From assembly GCF_036246005.1 (NCBI RefSeq), contig NZ_CP109171.1, positions 8,048,001-8,112,000 of the forward strand: a stretch of 64,000 bases of DNA. Direction: 5' to 3'. Under the pieces are notes generated by a model. The model had not been told where the DNA came from and did no database searches. It was given only the letters and a program-made list of their open reading frames with translations. Position numbers and translations under genes: made by a program. Source of the stretch: Streptomyces sp. NBC_01723. Its GTDB lineage: Bacteria; Actinomycetota; Actinomycetes; Streptomycetales; Streptomycetaceae. How positions within the stretch are numbered: position 1 is the stretch's first letter; each line of letters opens with the position of its first letter. Below are positions 33,515 through 41,772 of this stretch, one piece after another.

Positions 33515-36337
33515 TCAGGCCAGCTGCCGCCGCACCAGCTCGTGCAGCCGGCCGCCGGTGTCCGCGAGCAACTGGGCGGGCGGCCCCTGCTGGGCGACCT
33601 TCCCGTCCTCCATCACGATCACGCGGTCGGCGTCCAGCACCGTGGAGAGCCGGTGCGCGATGACGATCCGGGTCGCGTTGAGCGCCTTGGTGGACTCGAT
33701 CACGGTGCGCTGCGTCTCGTTGTCCAGGGCGCTGGTCGCCTCGTCGAAGAAGAGGATGCGCGGCCGGCGGATCAGCGCCTGCGCGATCATCAGCCGCTGC
33801 CGCTGGCCCCCGGAGACGGCACCGCTGCCCGACACGATGGTGTGCAGGCCCATCGGCATCCGCTTGATGTCCTCCGCCAGCCCCGCCATCTCGGCCGCCG
33901 CCATCGCCTCCTCCGGCGTGTACGGCTCGGTACCGCAGATGACGTCCAGGATCGATCCGGTGAACGGCTGCGCGTGCTGGAGCACCACCCCGCACTGCCG
34001 CCGCACCGCCGACTGGTCCAGCGCGGCCAGGTCCTGTCCGTCGTACAGGACACTGCCCGACAGCGGCCGGTCGAAGCCGATGAGCAGCCGCAGCAGGGTC
34101 GACTTGCCGCAGCCGCTGGGGCCGACGACCGCCACGAACTCGCCCGGCCGCACCTCGAAGGACACGTCGTCCAGGACCAGCGGCCCGTCGTCGGTGTACC
34201 GGAACGACAGCCGCCGCGCCTCGATCCCGCCGGACAGCGGACCCGGACGGGTGCTGGCGGTGCGCACCTCGGGTGTCGCGTCCAGCACCGGACGGATCTC
34301 CTCGAACAGCGGCAGCGCGGCCACCGCCGACACGAAGGAGCCGGTCAGCTGCGTGACCGAGGTCAGCAGCATCGTCACCGAGGCGTTGAAGGTCAGGAAC
34401 TCCGCGGCCGACATCGAACCGCGCGCCGGACCCGCCAGCAGCATGAACATCAGCAGTGTGCACAGCGGCAGGTACACCGCGCCCAGCACCGCGTTGAGGT
34501 TCTTGATCCGTCCCGCCCGCTGCTGGAGCTCGCGGCTGTGCGCGAAGCGTTCCGCCCACGCCGCGTAGGCGTAGTTCTCGGCGGCGGCCACCCGCAGCTT
34601 CGGCAGCCCGCGCAGGGTCTGGAACGCCTGGTTGTTCAGCTTGTTGGTGAGCTTGACCAGCCGCCGCTGCCAGCGCACCTGCCACAGCCCGAGCGCCAGG
34701 AAGACACCGGCGACGACCACCAGCATGCCGATCGCCGCGAGCGCCATCGGCACGCTGTACCAGAGCAGCAGCCCCAGGTTCATCGCCCCGACGGTCACCG
34801 ACTGCGCCACCGTCGGACCGACGCCCGCCAGCAGTCTGCGGATCGCGCTGATGCCCATGGCGGCGCTCGCCAGCTCGCCGGTGGACCGCTCGGTGAAGAA
34901 CTTCGTCGGCAGCCGCAGCAGCCTGTCCCACACGGCGGGCTGGAGGGTCGCCTCGATCCGGCCCTCGAGGCGCAGGATGGTGAGGTTCTGCATCAGCATG
35001 AAAGCCGCCGCGACGACACTGCTCAGCATCACCGCGAGACACACCTGCACGATCAGCCCGGTCTGCGCCTTCGGCACGAACTCACCGAGCACCTTGCCGG
35101 TCGCGACCGGCACCAGCGCGCCGAGCGCCACCGTCACCAGCCCGGCGAGCAGCAGACCGGTCAGATCACGGCGGGTGCCCTGGAGACAGAACCGCAGCAG
35201 CCGCAGCGGACTGAGCCGGCGTTCGGGCAGCGGCCGGTAGAACATCACCGCGCGCGGCTCGAACTCCTCGGCGTTCGCCTTCTCCACCGGGGTCTCCCGG
35301 CCGGTCCCGGGATGCACGGCCACATAGCCGCCGCGCCGCCACAGCAGCGCCACCGGAGCCCCCGACAGGGTGCGGTGCCCGACCAGCGGACCCACGTCGT
35401 CCCGCCACCAGCCGTCCTCCAGCCGCACGCCGCGGGTGCGTACGCGCGAGGCCAGGGCGACCCGCTCCACCGGATCGAGCCGCTCGCTCTCGGTGCCGTT
35501 CTGCGCGGGCTCGGCGAGCGCGATGCCGGCGGCACCGGCGACCAGCCGGCACGCCGCGTACGTGGCGTCGGCGTCGGCGGCCGTGGTGCGCCCGGCCGAC
35601 CGCTTGCCGATCGACGCCAGCAGCGTCCGGTCGGCCTGCGCGCGCACCGCCTCACCGGCCTTGATGCCGGCCGCCGTCCGGGTCTCGTGGGTGCGTTCCA
35701 GTTGCTCGATCCAGCGGTCGAGCGTGGTCAGCAGCCGGTGCTGCTGGTCGACCAGGCTCTGCCACAGCGCCGGGTCCATCAGCAGGTCGGCGGCGGCCTC
35801 CTCGCCATACAGCGACCCGTACTGCACGCTGCCCGGCGGCACCTGCATCCAGAACACGTCGTCGTCGGTGGGCGCCGCCGCCCGCTCGCTCGCCATCGGC
35901 GCCTGGAAGAGCACGGTCAGTCCCCGGCCCACCCCCAGGGCGAGCCCGTACTCCAGCGGGCTCGTCGTCGGCGGCACGTACTGGGGGTTGCCGTACTCGT
36001 CGTACGACCAGGTCTGCGTGTTCGCCGGCTGGTACAGCTCGCGCAGCCCGATGCGGTGCACCACGCAGTCCCGCAGCGGACGCGCGACCAGCGTGTGCTG
36101 CGGCCCGGCGACCGGCCCGAGCAGCACCGAGCCCGCCTCCAGACGCCCGAGGTGGTGCCAGTGGCCCTGCTCCCCGGCGTCGACCGCGAACAGGTCGACC
36201 GCGCCGGACACCACCAGCCACAGCACCTGGGGGCCTTCCAGGTCGAGGCGGTTGAACCCGGCGCAGTCCACGCGGGTGCCCAGCGAACCGAGCGCCCCGA
36301 GGACGAGGTCGCCCTGTCCTTCGTGCACGGTCGTCAT
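33515..36337 (-). CDS. NHLM-type peptide export ABC transporter (permease-ATPase, ABC2 type)
   Basis: A 940-residue fused ABC transporter. The first about 400 residues hold a cyclic-nucleotide-binding-like barrel and a long helical region but no peptidase. Next come a six-helix membrane domain (about 415-700) and a C-terminal ATPase with Walker A VGPSGCGKST, signature VSGGQRQR and Walker B ILFFDEATSALD. This architecture matches the ABC2 partner of NHLM bacteriocin export systems, which pairs with a peptidase-containing ABC1. The start lies one base after the stop of the ABC1 gene, so the two are translated together and probably form a heterodimer. Confidence 0.88.
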   Translation of the reverse strand: MTTVHEGQGDLVLGALGSLGTRVDCAGFNRLDLEGPQVLWLVVSGAVDLFAVDAGEQGHWHHLGRLEAGSVLLGPVAGPQHTLVARPLRDCVVHRIGLRELYQPANTQTWSYDEYGNPQYVPPTTSPLEYGLALGVGRGLTVLFQAPMASERAAAPTDDDVFWMQVPPGSVQYGSLYGEEAAADLLMDPALWQSLVDQQHRLLTTLDRWIEQLERTHETRTAAGIKAGEAVRAQADRTLLASIGKRSAGRTTAADADATYAACRLVAGAAGIALAEPAQNGTESERLDPVERVALASRVRTRGVRLEDGWWRDDVGPLVGHRTLSGAPVALLWRRGGYVAVHPGTGRETPVEKANAEEFEPRAVMFYRPLPERRLSPLRLLRFCLQGTRRDLTGLLLAGLVTVALGALVPVATGKVLGEFVPKAQTGLIVQVCLAVMLSSVVAAAFMLMQNLTILRLEGRIEATLQPAVWDRLLRLPTKFFTERSTGELASAAMGISAIRRLLAGVGPTVAQSVTVGAMNLGLLLWYSVPMALAAIGMLVVVAGVFLALGLWQVRWQRRLVKLTNKLNNQAFQTLRGLPKLRVAAAENYAYAAWAERFAHSRELQQRAGRIKNLNAVLGAVYLPLCTLLMFMLLAGPARGSMSAAEFLTFNASVTMLLTSVTQLTGSFVSAVAALPLFEEIRPVLDATPEVRTASTRPGPLSGGIEARRLSFRYTDDGPLVLDDVSFEVRPGEFVAVVGPSGCGKSTLLRLLIGFDRPLSGSVLYDGQDLAALDQSAVRRQCGVVLQHAQPFTGSILDVICGTEPYTPEEAMAAAEMAGLAEDIKRMPMGLHTIVSGSGAVSGGQRQRLMIAQALIRRPRILFFDEATSALDNETQRTVIESTKALNATRIVIAHRLSTVLDADRVIVMEDGKVAQQGPPAQLLADTGGRLHELVRRQLA

Positions 36338-36338
36338 C

Positions 36339-38561
36339 TCAGCGCTCCCTGACCAGTGCCGCGTAGGCGCCGCCGTGCGCCACCAGTTCCCCGTGCCGGC
36401 CGCGCTCCACGACCGTGCCGTGCGCCAGCACGACGATCTCGTCGCTGTCCCGCACGGTGCTGAGCCGGTGCGCGATCACCACGCAGGCGCAGCCGCGTCG
36501 CCGCAGGTTGTCCATGACGACCTGCTCGGTCTCGGCGTCCAGCGCGCTGGTCACCTCGTCCAGGACGAGGATGCTCGGCCGGCGCACCAGCGCCCGCGCG
36601 ATCTCCAGCCGCTGGCGCTGCCCGCCGGAGAAGTTGCGGCCGTCCTGCTCGACCGGGCTGTGGATGCCGCCCGGCCGGCGCATCACGACGTCGTACAGTG
36701 CGGCGTCCTTGAGCGCGTCCACCACCGCGCTGTCGGGGACCGAGGGATCCCACAGGGCGATGTTGTCGCGCACGGAGCCCTCGAAGAGGAAAACGTCCTG
36801 GTCGACGAAGGAGACGGAGGACGCCAGCGCCCCGCGCGGGATGTCCTCCAGCCGCTGCCCGTCGATGCGGATCACACCGTCCCAGGGGGCGTAGAGGCCC
36901 GAGATCAGCCGGGACACCGTGGACTTGCCGCTGCCCGAGCCGCCCACCAGGGCCACCTGCTGCCCCGGCCCGACGGTGAGGTCGAAGCCGGTGAGCAGGG
37001 GCTTGTCGAGCGGGTTGTAGCCGAAGGAGACGTTCTGCAGCTCGACCTGTCCGCGCAGCCGCCGGGTGGAGTCGGCGCCGCCGGGACGGTCGTAGAGCGG
37101 GTCGGCCCGGAAGTTCTCCACGTCCTTCAGCCGCGCCACGTCCGCCGCGAAGTCCTGGATCCGGCCCGCGACGCCGTTCAGCCGGGTCAGCGGGGCCGTG
37201 AAGCGGACCACCAGCGCCTGGAACGCGACCAGCAGACCGACCGAGATGTGCCCCTCGACCGCCCGCATGCCGCCGATCCACAGGATCAGACCGCTGTTGA
37301 GCGTCGCCAGCGTCGGCGCGACCACACCCAGCCAGGCGCTCGGCACCCCGAGCCGCTGCTGCTCCTCCAGGGTGGTGGCGTGCTGCCCCGCCCACTTGCG
37401 GAAGTAGCCGTCCTCGCCGCCGGTCGCCTTCATCGTCTCGATCAGCTGGAGGCCGGTGTACGCGGTGTTGGTCAGCCGTGCCGTGTCCGCCCGCAGCTTC
37501 GCCGTACGGGTCGCGCGCAGCCGGATGACGATCCGCATCGCGAGGATGTTGAGCAGCGCCACCCCGATGCCGACGAAGGTGAGCTGGGGGTCGTACGTGT
37601 ACAGCAGCACGGCGTACAGGACGACGACGATCGCGTCCACACCCGCGGCGGCGAGGTCGCGGGCCAGCGTCTCGGCGACGGCGTCGTTGGACTGGAGCCG
37701 CTGCACCAGGTCGGCCGGGCTGCGCTGGGAGAAGAACGTCACCGGCAGCCGCAGCAGATGGCGCAGGAAGCGGGCGCTGGAGAGAGTGGAGGAGATGATG
37801 CGGCCGTGCAGCAGGTTGGCCTGCTGGAGCCAGGTCAGCACCACCGTGAGCAGCACGCAGGCCCCCATCGAGGCGAACAGCACGCCGAGCAGCGAGGTCT
37901 GTTTCCCGATCAGGAACATGTCGATGTAGGTGCGGCTGAGCGCGGGCACCGCCGCCCCGACCGCCACCAGCAGCAGGCTCGCCAGCACGGCGGCGGGCAG
38001 CGTGCCCGCGGTGCCGCGCAGCCGGGCGGGCATCGCGCCGAGCACGCCGGGCTTGCGGCCGCCCCGGGTGAAGTCCTCGCCGGGCTCCATGGTCAGCACG
38101 ACCCCGGTGAAGGACCCGTCGAAGTCCTCCAGGGTCACGAAGCGGCGGCCCTTGCCCGGGTCGTTGATGAACACCCCGCGCCGGCCGAAGCGGCGCCCGA
38201 TGCCGTCGTAGACGACGTAGTGGTTGAACTCCCAGAACAGGATGGCCGGCGTCGTCACCTCGGCGAGGGCGGCCACGTCCATCTGCATGCCCTTGGCCGT
38301 CAGACCGTAACCGCGCGCCGCCTTCAGCAGGTTGCTGGCGCGCGAGCCGTCGCGGGAGACACCGCAGGCGATGCGCAGCTCCTCCAGCGGAACGTGCCGG
38401 CCGTAGTGGCCGAGCACCATCGCGAGGGAGGCGGCGCCGCACTCGACGGCCTCCATCTGGAGCACGGTGGGCGTGCGGACGGTCTTCGCGCTGCTCCTGG
38501 GCGCGCGGCGCCCCGGCGGGGCGGCCCGGCGCCGGCCCCGGGTCTCCTGTGCGGTGCTCAC
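36339..38561 (-). CDS. NHLM-type peptidase/ABC transporter (C39 domain, ABC1 type)
   Basis: A 740-residue PCAT-type transporter that cuts a double-glycine leader and exports the peptide. The N-terminal C39 peptidase has an intact triad: C41 in AVECGAASLAMVLGHYG, H114 in FNHYVVYDG and D134 in FINDPGKG. A six-helix membrane domain (about 190-460) and an ATPase follow, with GGSGSGKST, FSGGQRQR and LVLDEVTSALD. The GTG start overlaps the stop of the HlyD gene by four bases (GTGA). The only double-glycine peptide seen nearby, at 39498-39713, is its likely substrate. Confidence 0.92.
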   Translation of the reverse strand: MSTAQETRGRRRAAPPGRRAPRSSAKTVRTPTVLQMEAVECGAASLAMVLGHYGRHVPLEELRIACGVSRDGSRASNLLKAARGYGLTAKGMQMDVAALAEVTTPAILFWEFNHYVVYDGIGRRFGRRGVFINDPGKGRRFVTLEDFDGSFTGVVLTMEPGEDFTRGGRKPGVLGAMPARLRGTAGTLPAAVLASLLLVAVGAAVPALSRTYIDMFLIGKQTSLLGVLFASMGACVLLTVVLTWLQQANLLHGRIISSTLSSARFLRHLLRLPVTFFSQRSPADLVQRLQSNDAVAETLARDLAAAGVDAIVVVLYAVLLYTYDPQLTFVGIGVALLNILAMRIVIRLRATRTAKLRADTARLTNTAYTGLQLIETMKATGGEDGYFRKWAGQHATTLEEQQRLGVPSAWLGVVAPTLATLNSGLILWIGGMRAVEGHISVGLLVAFQALVVRFTAPLTRLNGVAGRIQDFAADVARLKDVENFRADPLYDRPGGADSTRRLRGQVELQNVSFGYNPLDKPLLTGFDLTVGPGQQVALVGGSGSGKSTVSRLISGLYAPWDGVIRIDGQRLEDIPRGALASSVSFVDQDVFLFEGSVRDNIALWDPSVPDSAVVDALKDAALYDVVMRRPGGIHSPVEQDGRNFSGGQRQRLEIARALVRRPSILVLDEVTSALDAETEQVVMDNLRRRGCACVVIAHRLSTVRDSDEIVVLAHGTVVERGRHGELVAHGGAYAALVRER

Positions 38562-39364
38562 GGCAGCAGCCAATCGACGGGACGCTGGTCGGCGAGCCGG
38601 ATGGAACCGGTTGCCATGGTCATGGAGGTCAGCTCGAACGGCGGCCCGTCGGCGGACGACCACGCGTAGCCGCTCTTCGTGGACTTGGAGGTGTCCAGCC
38701 GGACCGTCACGGCCACCGGCCTGCCGTCCTCGGTGAACTGCTCGCCGAGCTGGCTGTCCCCGAGGAACGCGGAGATGGTCTGCGCCGACTGCGCGGAGCG
38801 GTCCACCGACTTCACCTTTCCGTGCAGGACGCCGTACTGCTGGGTCGGCACCGACTGGACGGTCAGGTCGACGGAGGCGTGCGCGGGGATCGCGGCGGCC
38901 TTCTCGGCGGGTACGTAGACGGTGGCGTAGAGCGGATCGCCGGGGTCGGCGACCTTCTCGACGGAGGCGACGTTCGCGCCGGTCCGGATGATCTGCCCGA
39001 CGGTCGCCGCGAGGGCGCTGACCCGTCCGGCGTCGACGGCGCGGACCACGCTCTCGCCGTCGGCGGTCCGCACCTTCAGCACGGGGGAGTCGGCGGCGAG
39101 CCGCTGGCCCGGGCGCGCGAGGACCGCCGTGACCTGCCCCGAGACGGGGCTCTGCAGGAGGTAACTGCCCTGCCCGTGGGTGAGGATGGCGGGTGCGCCG
39201 ACGGTGGAGGTCACCGAGCCGCCCACCGCCCACACGGACGCGGCGGCCATCGCGACCACGGTCACGGACAGCACCAGCCAGCCCTGCGGGCGGGCGAAAC
39301 GCACCGGAAGGTCTAGTTCCTCCGGTGACTGGAGCTTGGAGAGGGCCTGCTGGCGGAACTGCAC
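38558..39364 (-). CDS. NHLM-type HlyD membrane fusion protein
   Basis: A 268-residue periplasm-side adaptor of the HlyD family as found with NHLM exporters. A short cytoplasmic start (QFRQQALSKLQSPEELD) is followed by one membrane helix (about residues 28-48, GWLVLSVTVVAMAAASVWAV). A lipoyl/barrel domain then has the typical SPVSGQVTAVLARPGQRL and VDAGRVSALAATVGQIIRTG half-motifs. It would bridge the ABC pair to the cell wall space. The GTG start at 39364 has only a weak ribosome binding site and lies 133 bases after the precursor gene, with a terminator-like hairpin between. Confidence 0.85.
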   Translation of the reverse strand: MQFRQQALSKLQSPEELDLPVRFARPQGWLVLSVTVVAMAAASVWAVGGSVTSTVGAPAILTHGQGSYLLQSPVSGQVTAVLARPGQRLAADSPVLKVRTADGESVVRAVDAGRVSALAATVGQIIRTGANVASVEKVADPGDPLYATVYVPAEKAAAIPAHASVDLTVQSVPTQQYGVLHGKVKSVDRSAQSAQTISAFLGDSQLGEQFTEDGRPVAVTVRLDTSKSTKSGYAWSSADGPPFELTSMTMATGSIRLADQRPVDWLLP

Positions 39365-39448
39365 GTCGGACGTATCCCAGTGATTCCCGGAGAAAGCCTG
39401 CGAGGGGACGCCCCGGAGGCCGGAGATGCTTGTGAGGAACGGCCGAAA

Positions 39449-39477
39449 AGTCCCGGAGCCTGGGTGGCTCCGGGACT
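39449..39477 (-). terminator. terminator-like hairpin between precursor and export genes
   Basis: Twelve-base perfect arms AGTCCCGGAGCC and GGCTCCGGGACT (39449-39460, 39466-39477) with a five-base loop are followed, in minus-strand direction, by TTTT. It begins 20 bases after the precursor stop. Such an element would let the precursor be made in excess while a fraction of transcripts reads into the transporter genes. Confidence 0.75.
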
Positions 39478-39497
39478 CAGCGGCACAGGGGCGCGAT

Positions 39498-39713
39498 TCA
39501 GAGACCGGCGACCAGGCCGGTGACCGGGGCGGTGTTCAGGCCGGTGACACCCTCGACGGTGCCGACGGCCGTGTTGAGCAGACCGGAAACCGGGGCAATG
39601 CCGTCCACCAGGCCGGTGACGGTGCCGACGGCGTTCACGTTCAGGCCGCCGGAGACGTTGTCGAGGTCCGCGTCGGAGATCTCGACGGTCTCAACCTGGG
39701 GGGTGGAGTTCAT
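39498..39713 (-). CDS. double-glycine leader precursor peptide, repeat-containing core
   Basis: A 71-residue peptide. Residues 1-23 form a short acidic leader ending in DADLDNVSGG, the classical cleavage signal of C39 peptidases. The 48-residue core has 10 Val, 9 Gly, 7 Leu, 7 Thr, 5 Ala, no Cys and no Lys, Arg or His. It consists of two related units of 21-22 residues: AVGTVTG (28-34) with APVSGLL (40-46), and AVGTVEG (49-55) with APVTGLV (62-68). GAAGGGAAG lies before the ATG. Without cysteine it cannot form lanthionines. It is probably an exported hydrophobic peptide with surface or antagonistic function; that is inference. Confidence 0.85.
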   Translation of the reverse strand: MNSTPQVETVEISDADLDNVSGGLNVNAVGTVTGLVDGIAPVSGLLNTAVGTVEGVTGLNTAPVTGLVAGL

Positions 39714-40294
39714 GATGGAACTTCCCTTCGTATAGCCATTTTCACAAGGGGGGAGCGGCCCCCTCTGGGGACAGATGACGGCCGCGACCGCGGGTGCCGG
39801 ACGCCCGTTTCCGGAGCCTCCGCGGCTCCCGCGGTGCGATGGATCAAAGCACGCGGCCGGTCCGGGCTTCCAATCACTCACCCCCTCCCATCAGGGCTCT
39901 TGCGACCAAGGGGCACCCAAAGGTGCACGCGCGTGCACGGCTTCGCGGCCACTTCTTCACACCGCGGGCGACATCACCCCGCGCGACCCCTTGCCCGCAC
40001 CGGACCGATTGGGACACTCCCGCCCCAAAGGCATGGGTGGCGCCGCGCGGTTGTGCAGATCCCCCAGCCGGGGTGACCGGGTTGGGCATTCGATGTGCAG
40101 ATTCGCTGAAGCAGGGATTCCGCTCCGTGATCGGCACCGTGCGTGTCCGCTCGGGCGCGGAGGGTGCCGACCGGTCGGGATCGGAGGGTCCGGCTGAACG
40201 CCCCGCCGGGTGCGTGCGTACCAACTGCCGTCCGGGCGCCCCCCCAACAGCTGCCGGACCGCGGCACCGTCCCGGTCCCAGGAGGTCGAGTAGG
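39714..40294. other. 581-base divergent region between precursor peptide and protease genes
   Basis: No gene recognised. It contains a perfect 16-base palindrome (39923-39938) and, in the untranslated leader of the precursor, the small hairpin GGAGCC-N5-GGCTCC (39813-39829). TGTGCAGAT occurs twice at about 40054 and 40095 as a possible direct repeat. No confident -10/-35 pair was found for either gene. Confidence 0.5.
39923..39938. promoter_or_regulatory. 16-base perfect palindrome, candidate shared operator
   Basis: GTGCACGCGCGTGCAC is self-complementary over all 16 bases. It lies 210 bases from the precursor start and 357 bases from the protease start. Symmetry suggests a dimeric regulator; none is encoded nearby. 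Confidence 0.5.
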
Positions 40295-41638
40295 TTGAGT
40301 CACAAGCGAATTCCGAAGCGCAGGGCCGCGATGGCGGCGGGCGGTGTGGTGGCGCTCGGCGCGGCCGCCATCCTCCTCCCGAACGCCAACGCCTCCCAGG
40401 ACGGCGGGTCTTCGGACGCCGCGGTCGCGCCGAGGACCCTCAAGGCGGCGGACGCGTCGGATCTCGCCTCCCAACTCGCCGGGATGCTGGGCGACGCCTT
40501 CGCCGGCTCGTACTACGACACCGGCGAGCAGCAGCTCGTGGTGAACGTCGTACCCGGTGACAACAACCAGGTCATCGTGGAGGCGAAGAAGGCGGGCGCG
40601 GACGTCCGCGAGGTCGACAACAGCATGGGCGAGCTGCGCGGCGGCGCGTCGACACTGAAGTCCGAGGCGACCATCCCCGGCACCTCCTGGGCGATCGACC
40701 CCCGCACCAACAAGATCCTGGTGACCGCCGACTCCACCGTCACCGGCGAGAAGTGGGACAAGCTGGAGTCCACCGTCCAGGGCCTCGGCTCCGGCATGGC
40801 CACCCTGGAGAAGTCCGCCGGCACCTTCCGGACCTTCGTCTCGGGCGGCGACGCCGTCTTCGGCGGCGGCGCGCGCTGCTCCCTCGGCTTCAACGTCACC
40901 GCCGGCGACGGCTCCCCGGCCTTCCTGACGGCCGGTCACTGCGGGGTCGCCGCCGAACAGTGGTCCGACGCCCAGGACGGGGCGCCGATCGGCACCGTCG
41001 ACCAGGCGGTCTTCCCGGGCGAGGGCGACTTCGCCCTCGTCAAGTACGACGACCCGGCGACCGAGGCGCCGAGCGAGGTCAATCTCGGCGACCAGACCCT
41101 CGCGATCGGCCAGGCCGCCGAGGCGACGGTCGGTCAGCAGGTCTTCCGCATGGGCAGCACGACCGGACTGGCGGACGGTCAGGTCCTCGGCCTGGACGCC
41201 ACCGTCAACTACCCCGAGGGCACGGTCACGGGCCTCATACAGACCGACGTCTGCGCCGAGCCCGGCGACAGCGGCGGCTCCCTGTTCACCCAGGACGGAC
41301 AGGCGATCGGCCTGACCTCCGGCGGCAGCGGTGACTGCACGGTCGGCGGCGAGACGTTCTTCCAGCCGGTCACCACCGCCCTGGAGGCGGTCGGCGCCAC
41401 CCTCGGCGGCGACGCGGCGGGAGGCGCGGGCGACCAGGCCGGCGGTGGAGAGGCGGGCGGCGAGGAGGCCGGGGGCGGCGACGCCGCCGGCGGTGAGGAG
41501 GCAGGTGGCGAGCAGGCCGGTGGTGACGCGGGCGCAGGTGACGCGGGCGCCGGCGACGCGGGTGCCGGTACCGGCAGCGGCGTCGGCGGCGCCGACGACG
41601 GGACGGGTGCCGACGACGGCTCCGGTCTCACCGGCTGA
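40295..41638 (+). CDS. secreted chymotrypsin-like serine protease (streptogrisin/alpha-lytic type) with low-complexity tail
   Basis: A 447-residue secreted protease of family S1E. A signal peptide (about 1-35) precedes an alpha-lytic-type propeptide (about 50-175, with TVTGEKWDKLES). The mature domain has the triad H215 in TAGHCG, D245 in EGDFALV and S326 in EPGDSGGS. After the catalytic domain (about residue 365) comes an 80-residue tail of Ala, Gly, Glu and Asp repeats, which could be a linker lacking its usual binding module. The TTG start at 40295 has GGAGG nine bases upstream; an open frame extending to 39794 has no signal sequence and was rejected. It is divergent from the peptide export operon. 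Confidence 0.92.
   Translation: MSHKRIPKRRAAMAAGGVVALGAAAILLPNANASQDGGSSDAAVAPRTLKAADASDLASQLAGMLGDAFAGSYYDTGEQQLVVNVVPGDNNQVIVEAKKAGADVREVDNSMGELRGGASTLKSEATIPGTSWAIDPRTNKILVTADSTVTGEKWDKLESTVQGLGSGMATLEKSAGTFRTFVSGGDAVFGGGARCSLGFNVTAGDGSPAFLTAGHCGVAAEQWSDAQDGAPIGTVDQAVFPGEGDFALVKYDDPATEAPSEVNLGDQTLAIGQAAEATVGQQVFRMGSTTGLADGQVLGLDATVNYPEGTVTGLIQTDVCAEPGDSGGSLFTQDGQAIGLTSGGSGDCTVGGETFFQPVTTALEAVGATLGGDAAGGAGDQAGGGEAGGEEAGGGDAAGGEEAGGEQAGGDAGAGDAGAGDAGAGTGSGVGGADDGTGADDGSGLTG
41522..41566 (+). repeat. 15-base tandem repeat in the protease tail
   Basis: Three copies of a GGTGACGCGGGCGCA-like unit encode GDAGA repeats, part of the longer Gly/Ala/Glu-rich C-terminal tail. Confidence 0.8.
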
Positions 41639-41772
41639 CCGCACACCGACGGGCGGTCCGGACCTCCGGCGGGAGGACCGGGCCGCCCCTTCGCGTCATC
41701 GGACCATTGCTCGCCGCTCCCCGGGCCTCAGGGCCCGCCTGACCATTCAGGCCGGCCCCAAGGGCTGCGCGG

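Noticed and set aside
31463..36352. A 1629-residue open frame on the plus strand
   Set aside because: It is antisense to the HDO, Ppx and ABC2 genes. Its composition (Arg, Gln, His and Gly rich) is the usual mirror of high-GC codon bias, and it shows no family likeness.
39498..39713. Lanthipeptide precursor (type II) interpretation
   Set aside because: The core contains no cysteine, so no thioether ring can form, and no lanthionine synthetase is in the window.
39794..40294. Long N-terminal extension of the serine protease
   Set aside because: The signal peptide and a GGAGG site support the TTG at 40295; the extension is low-likelihood sequence over the intergenic region.
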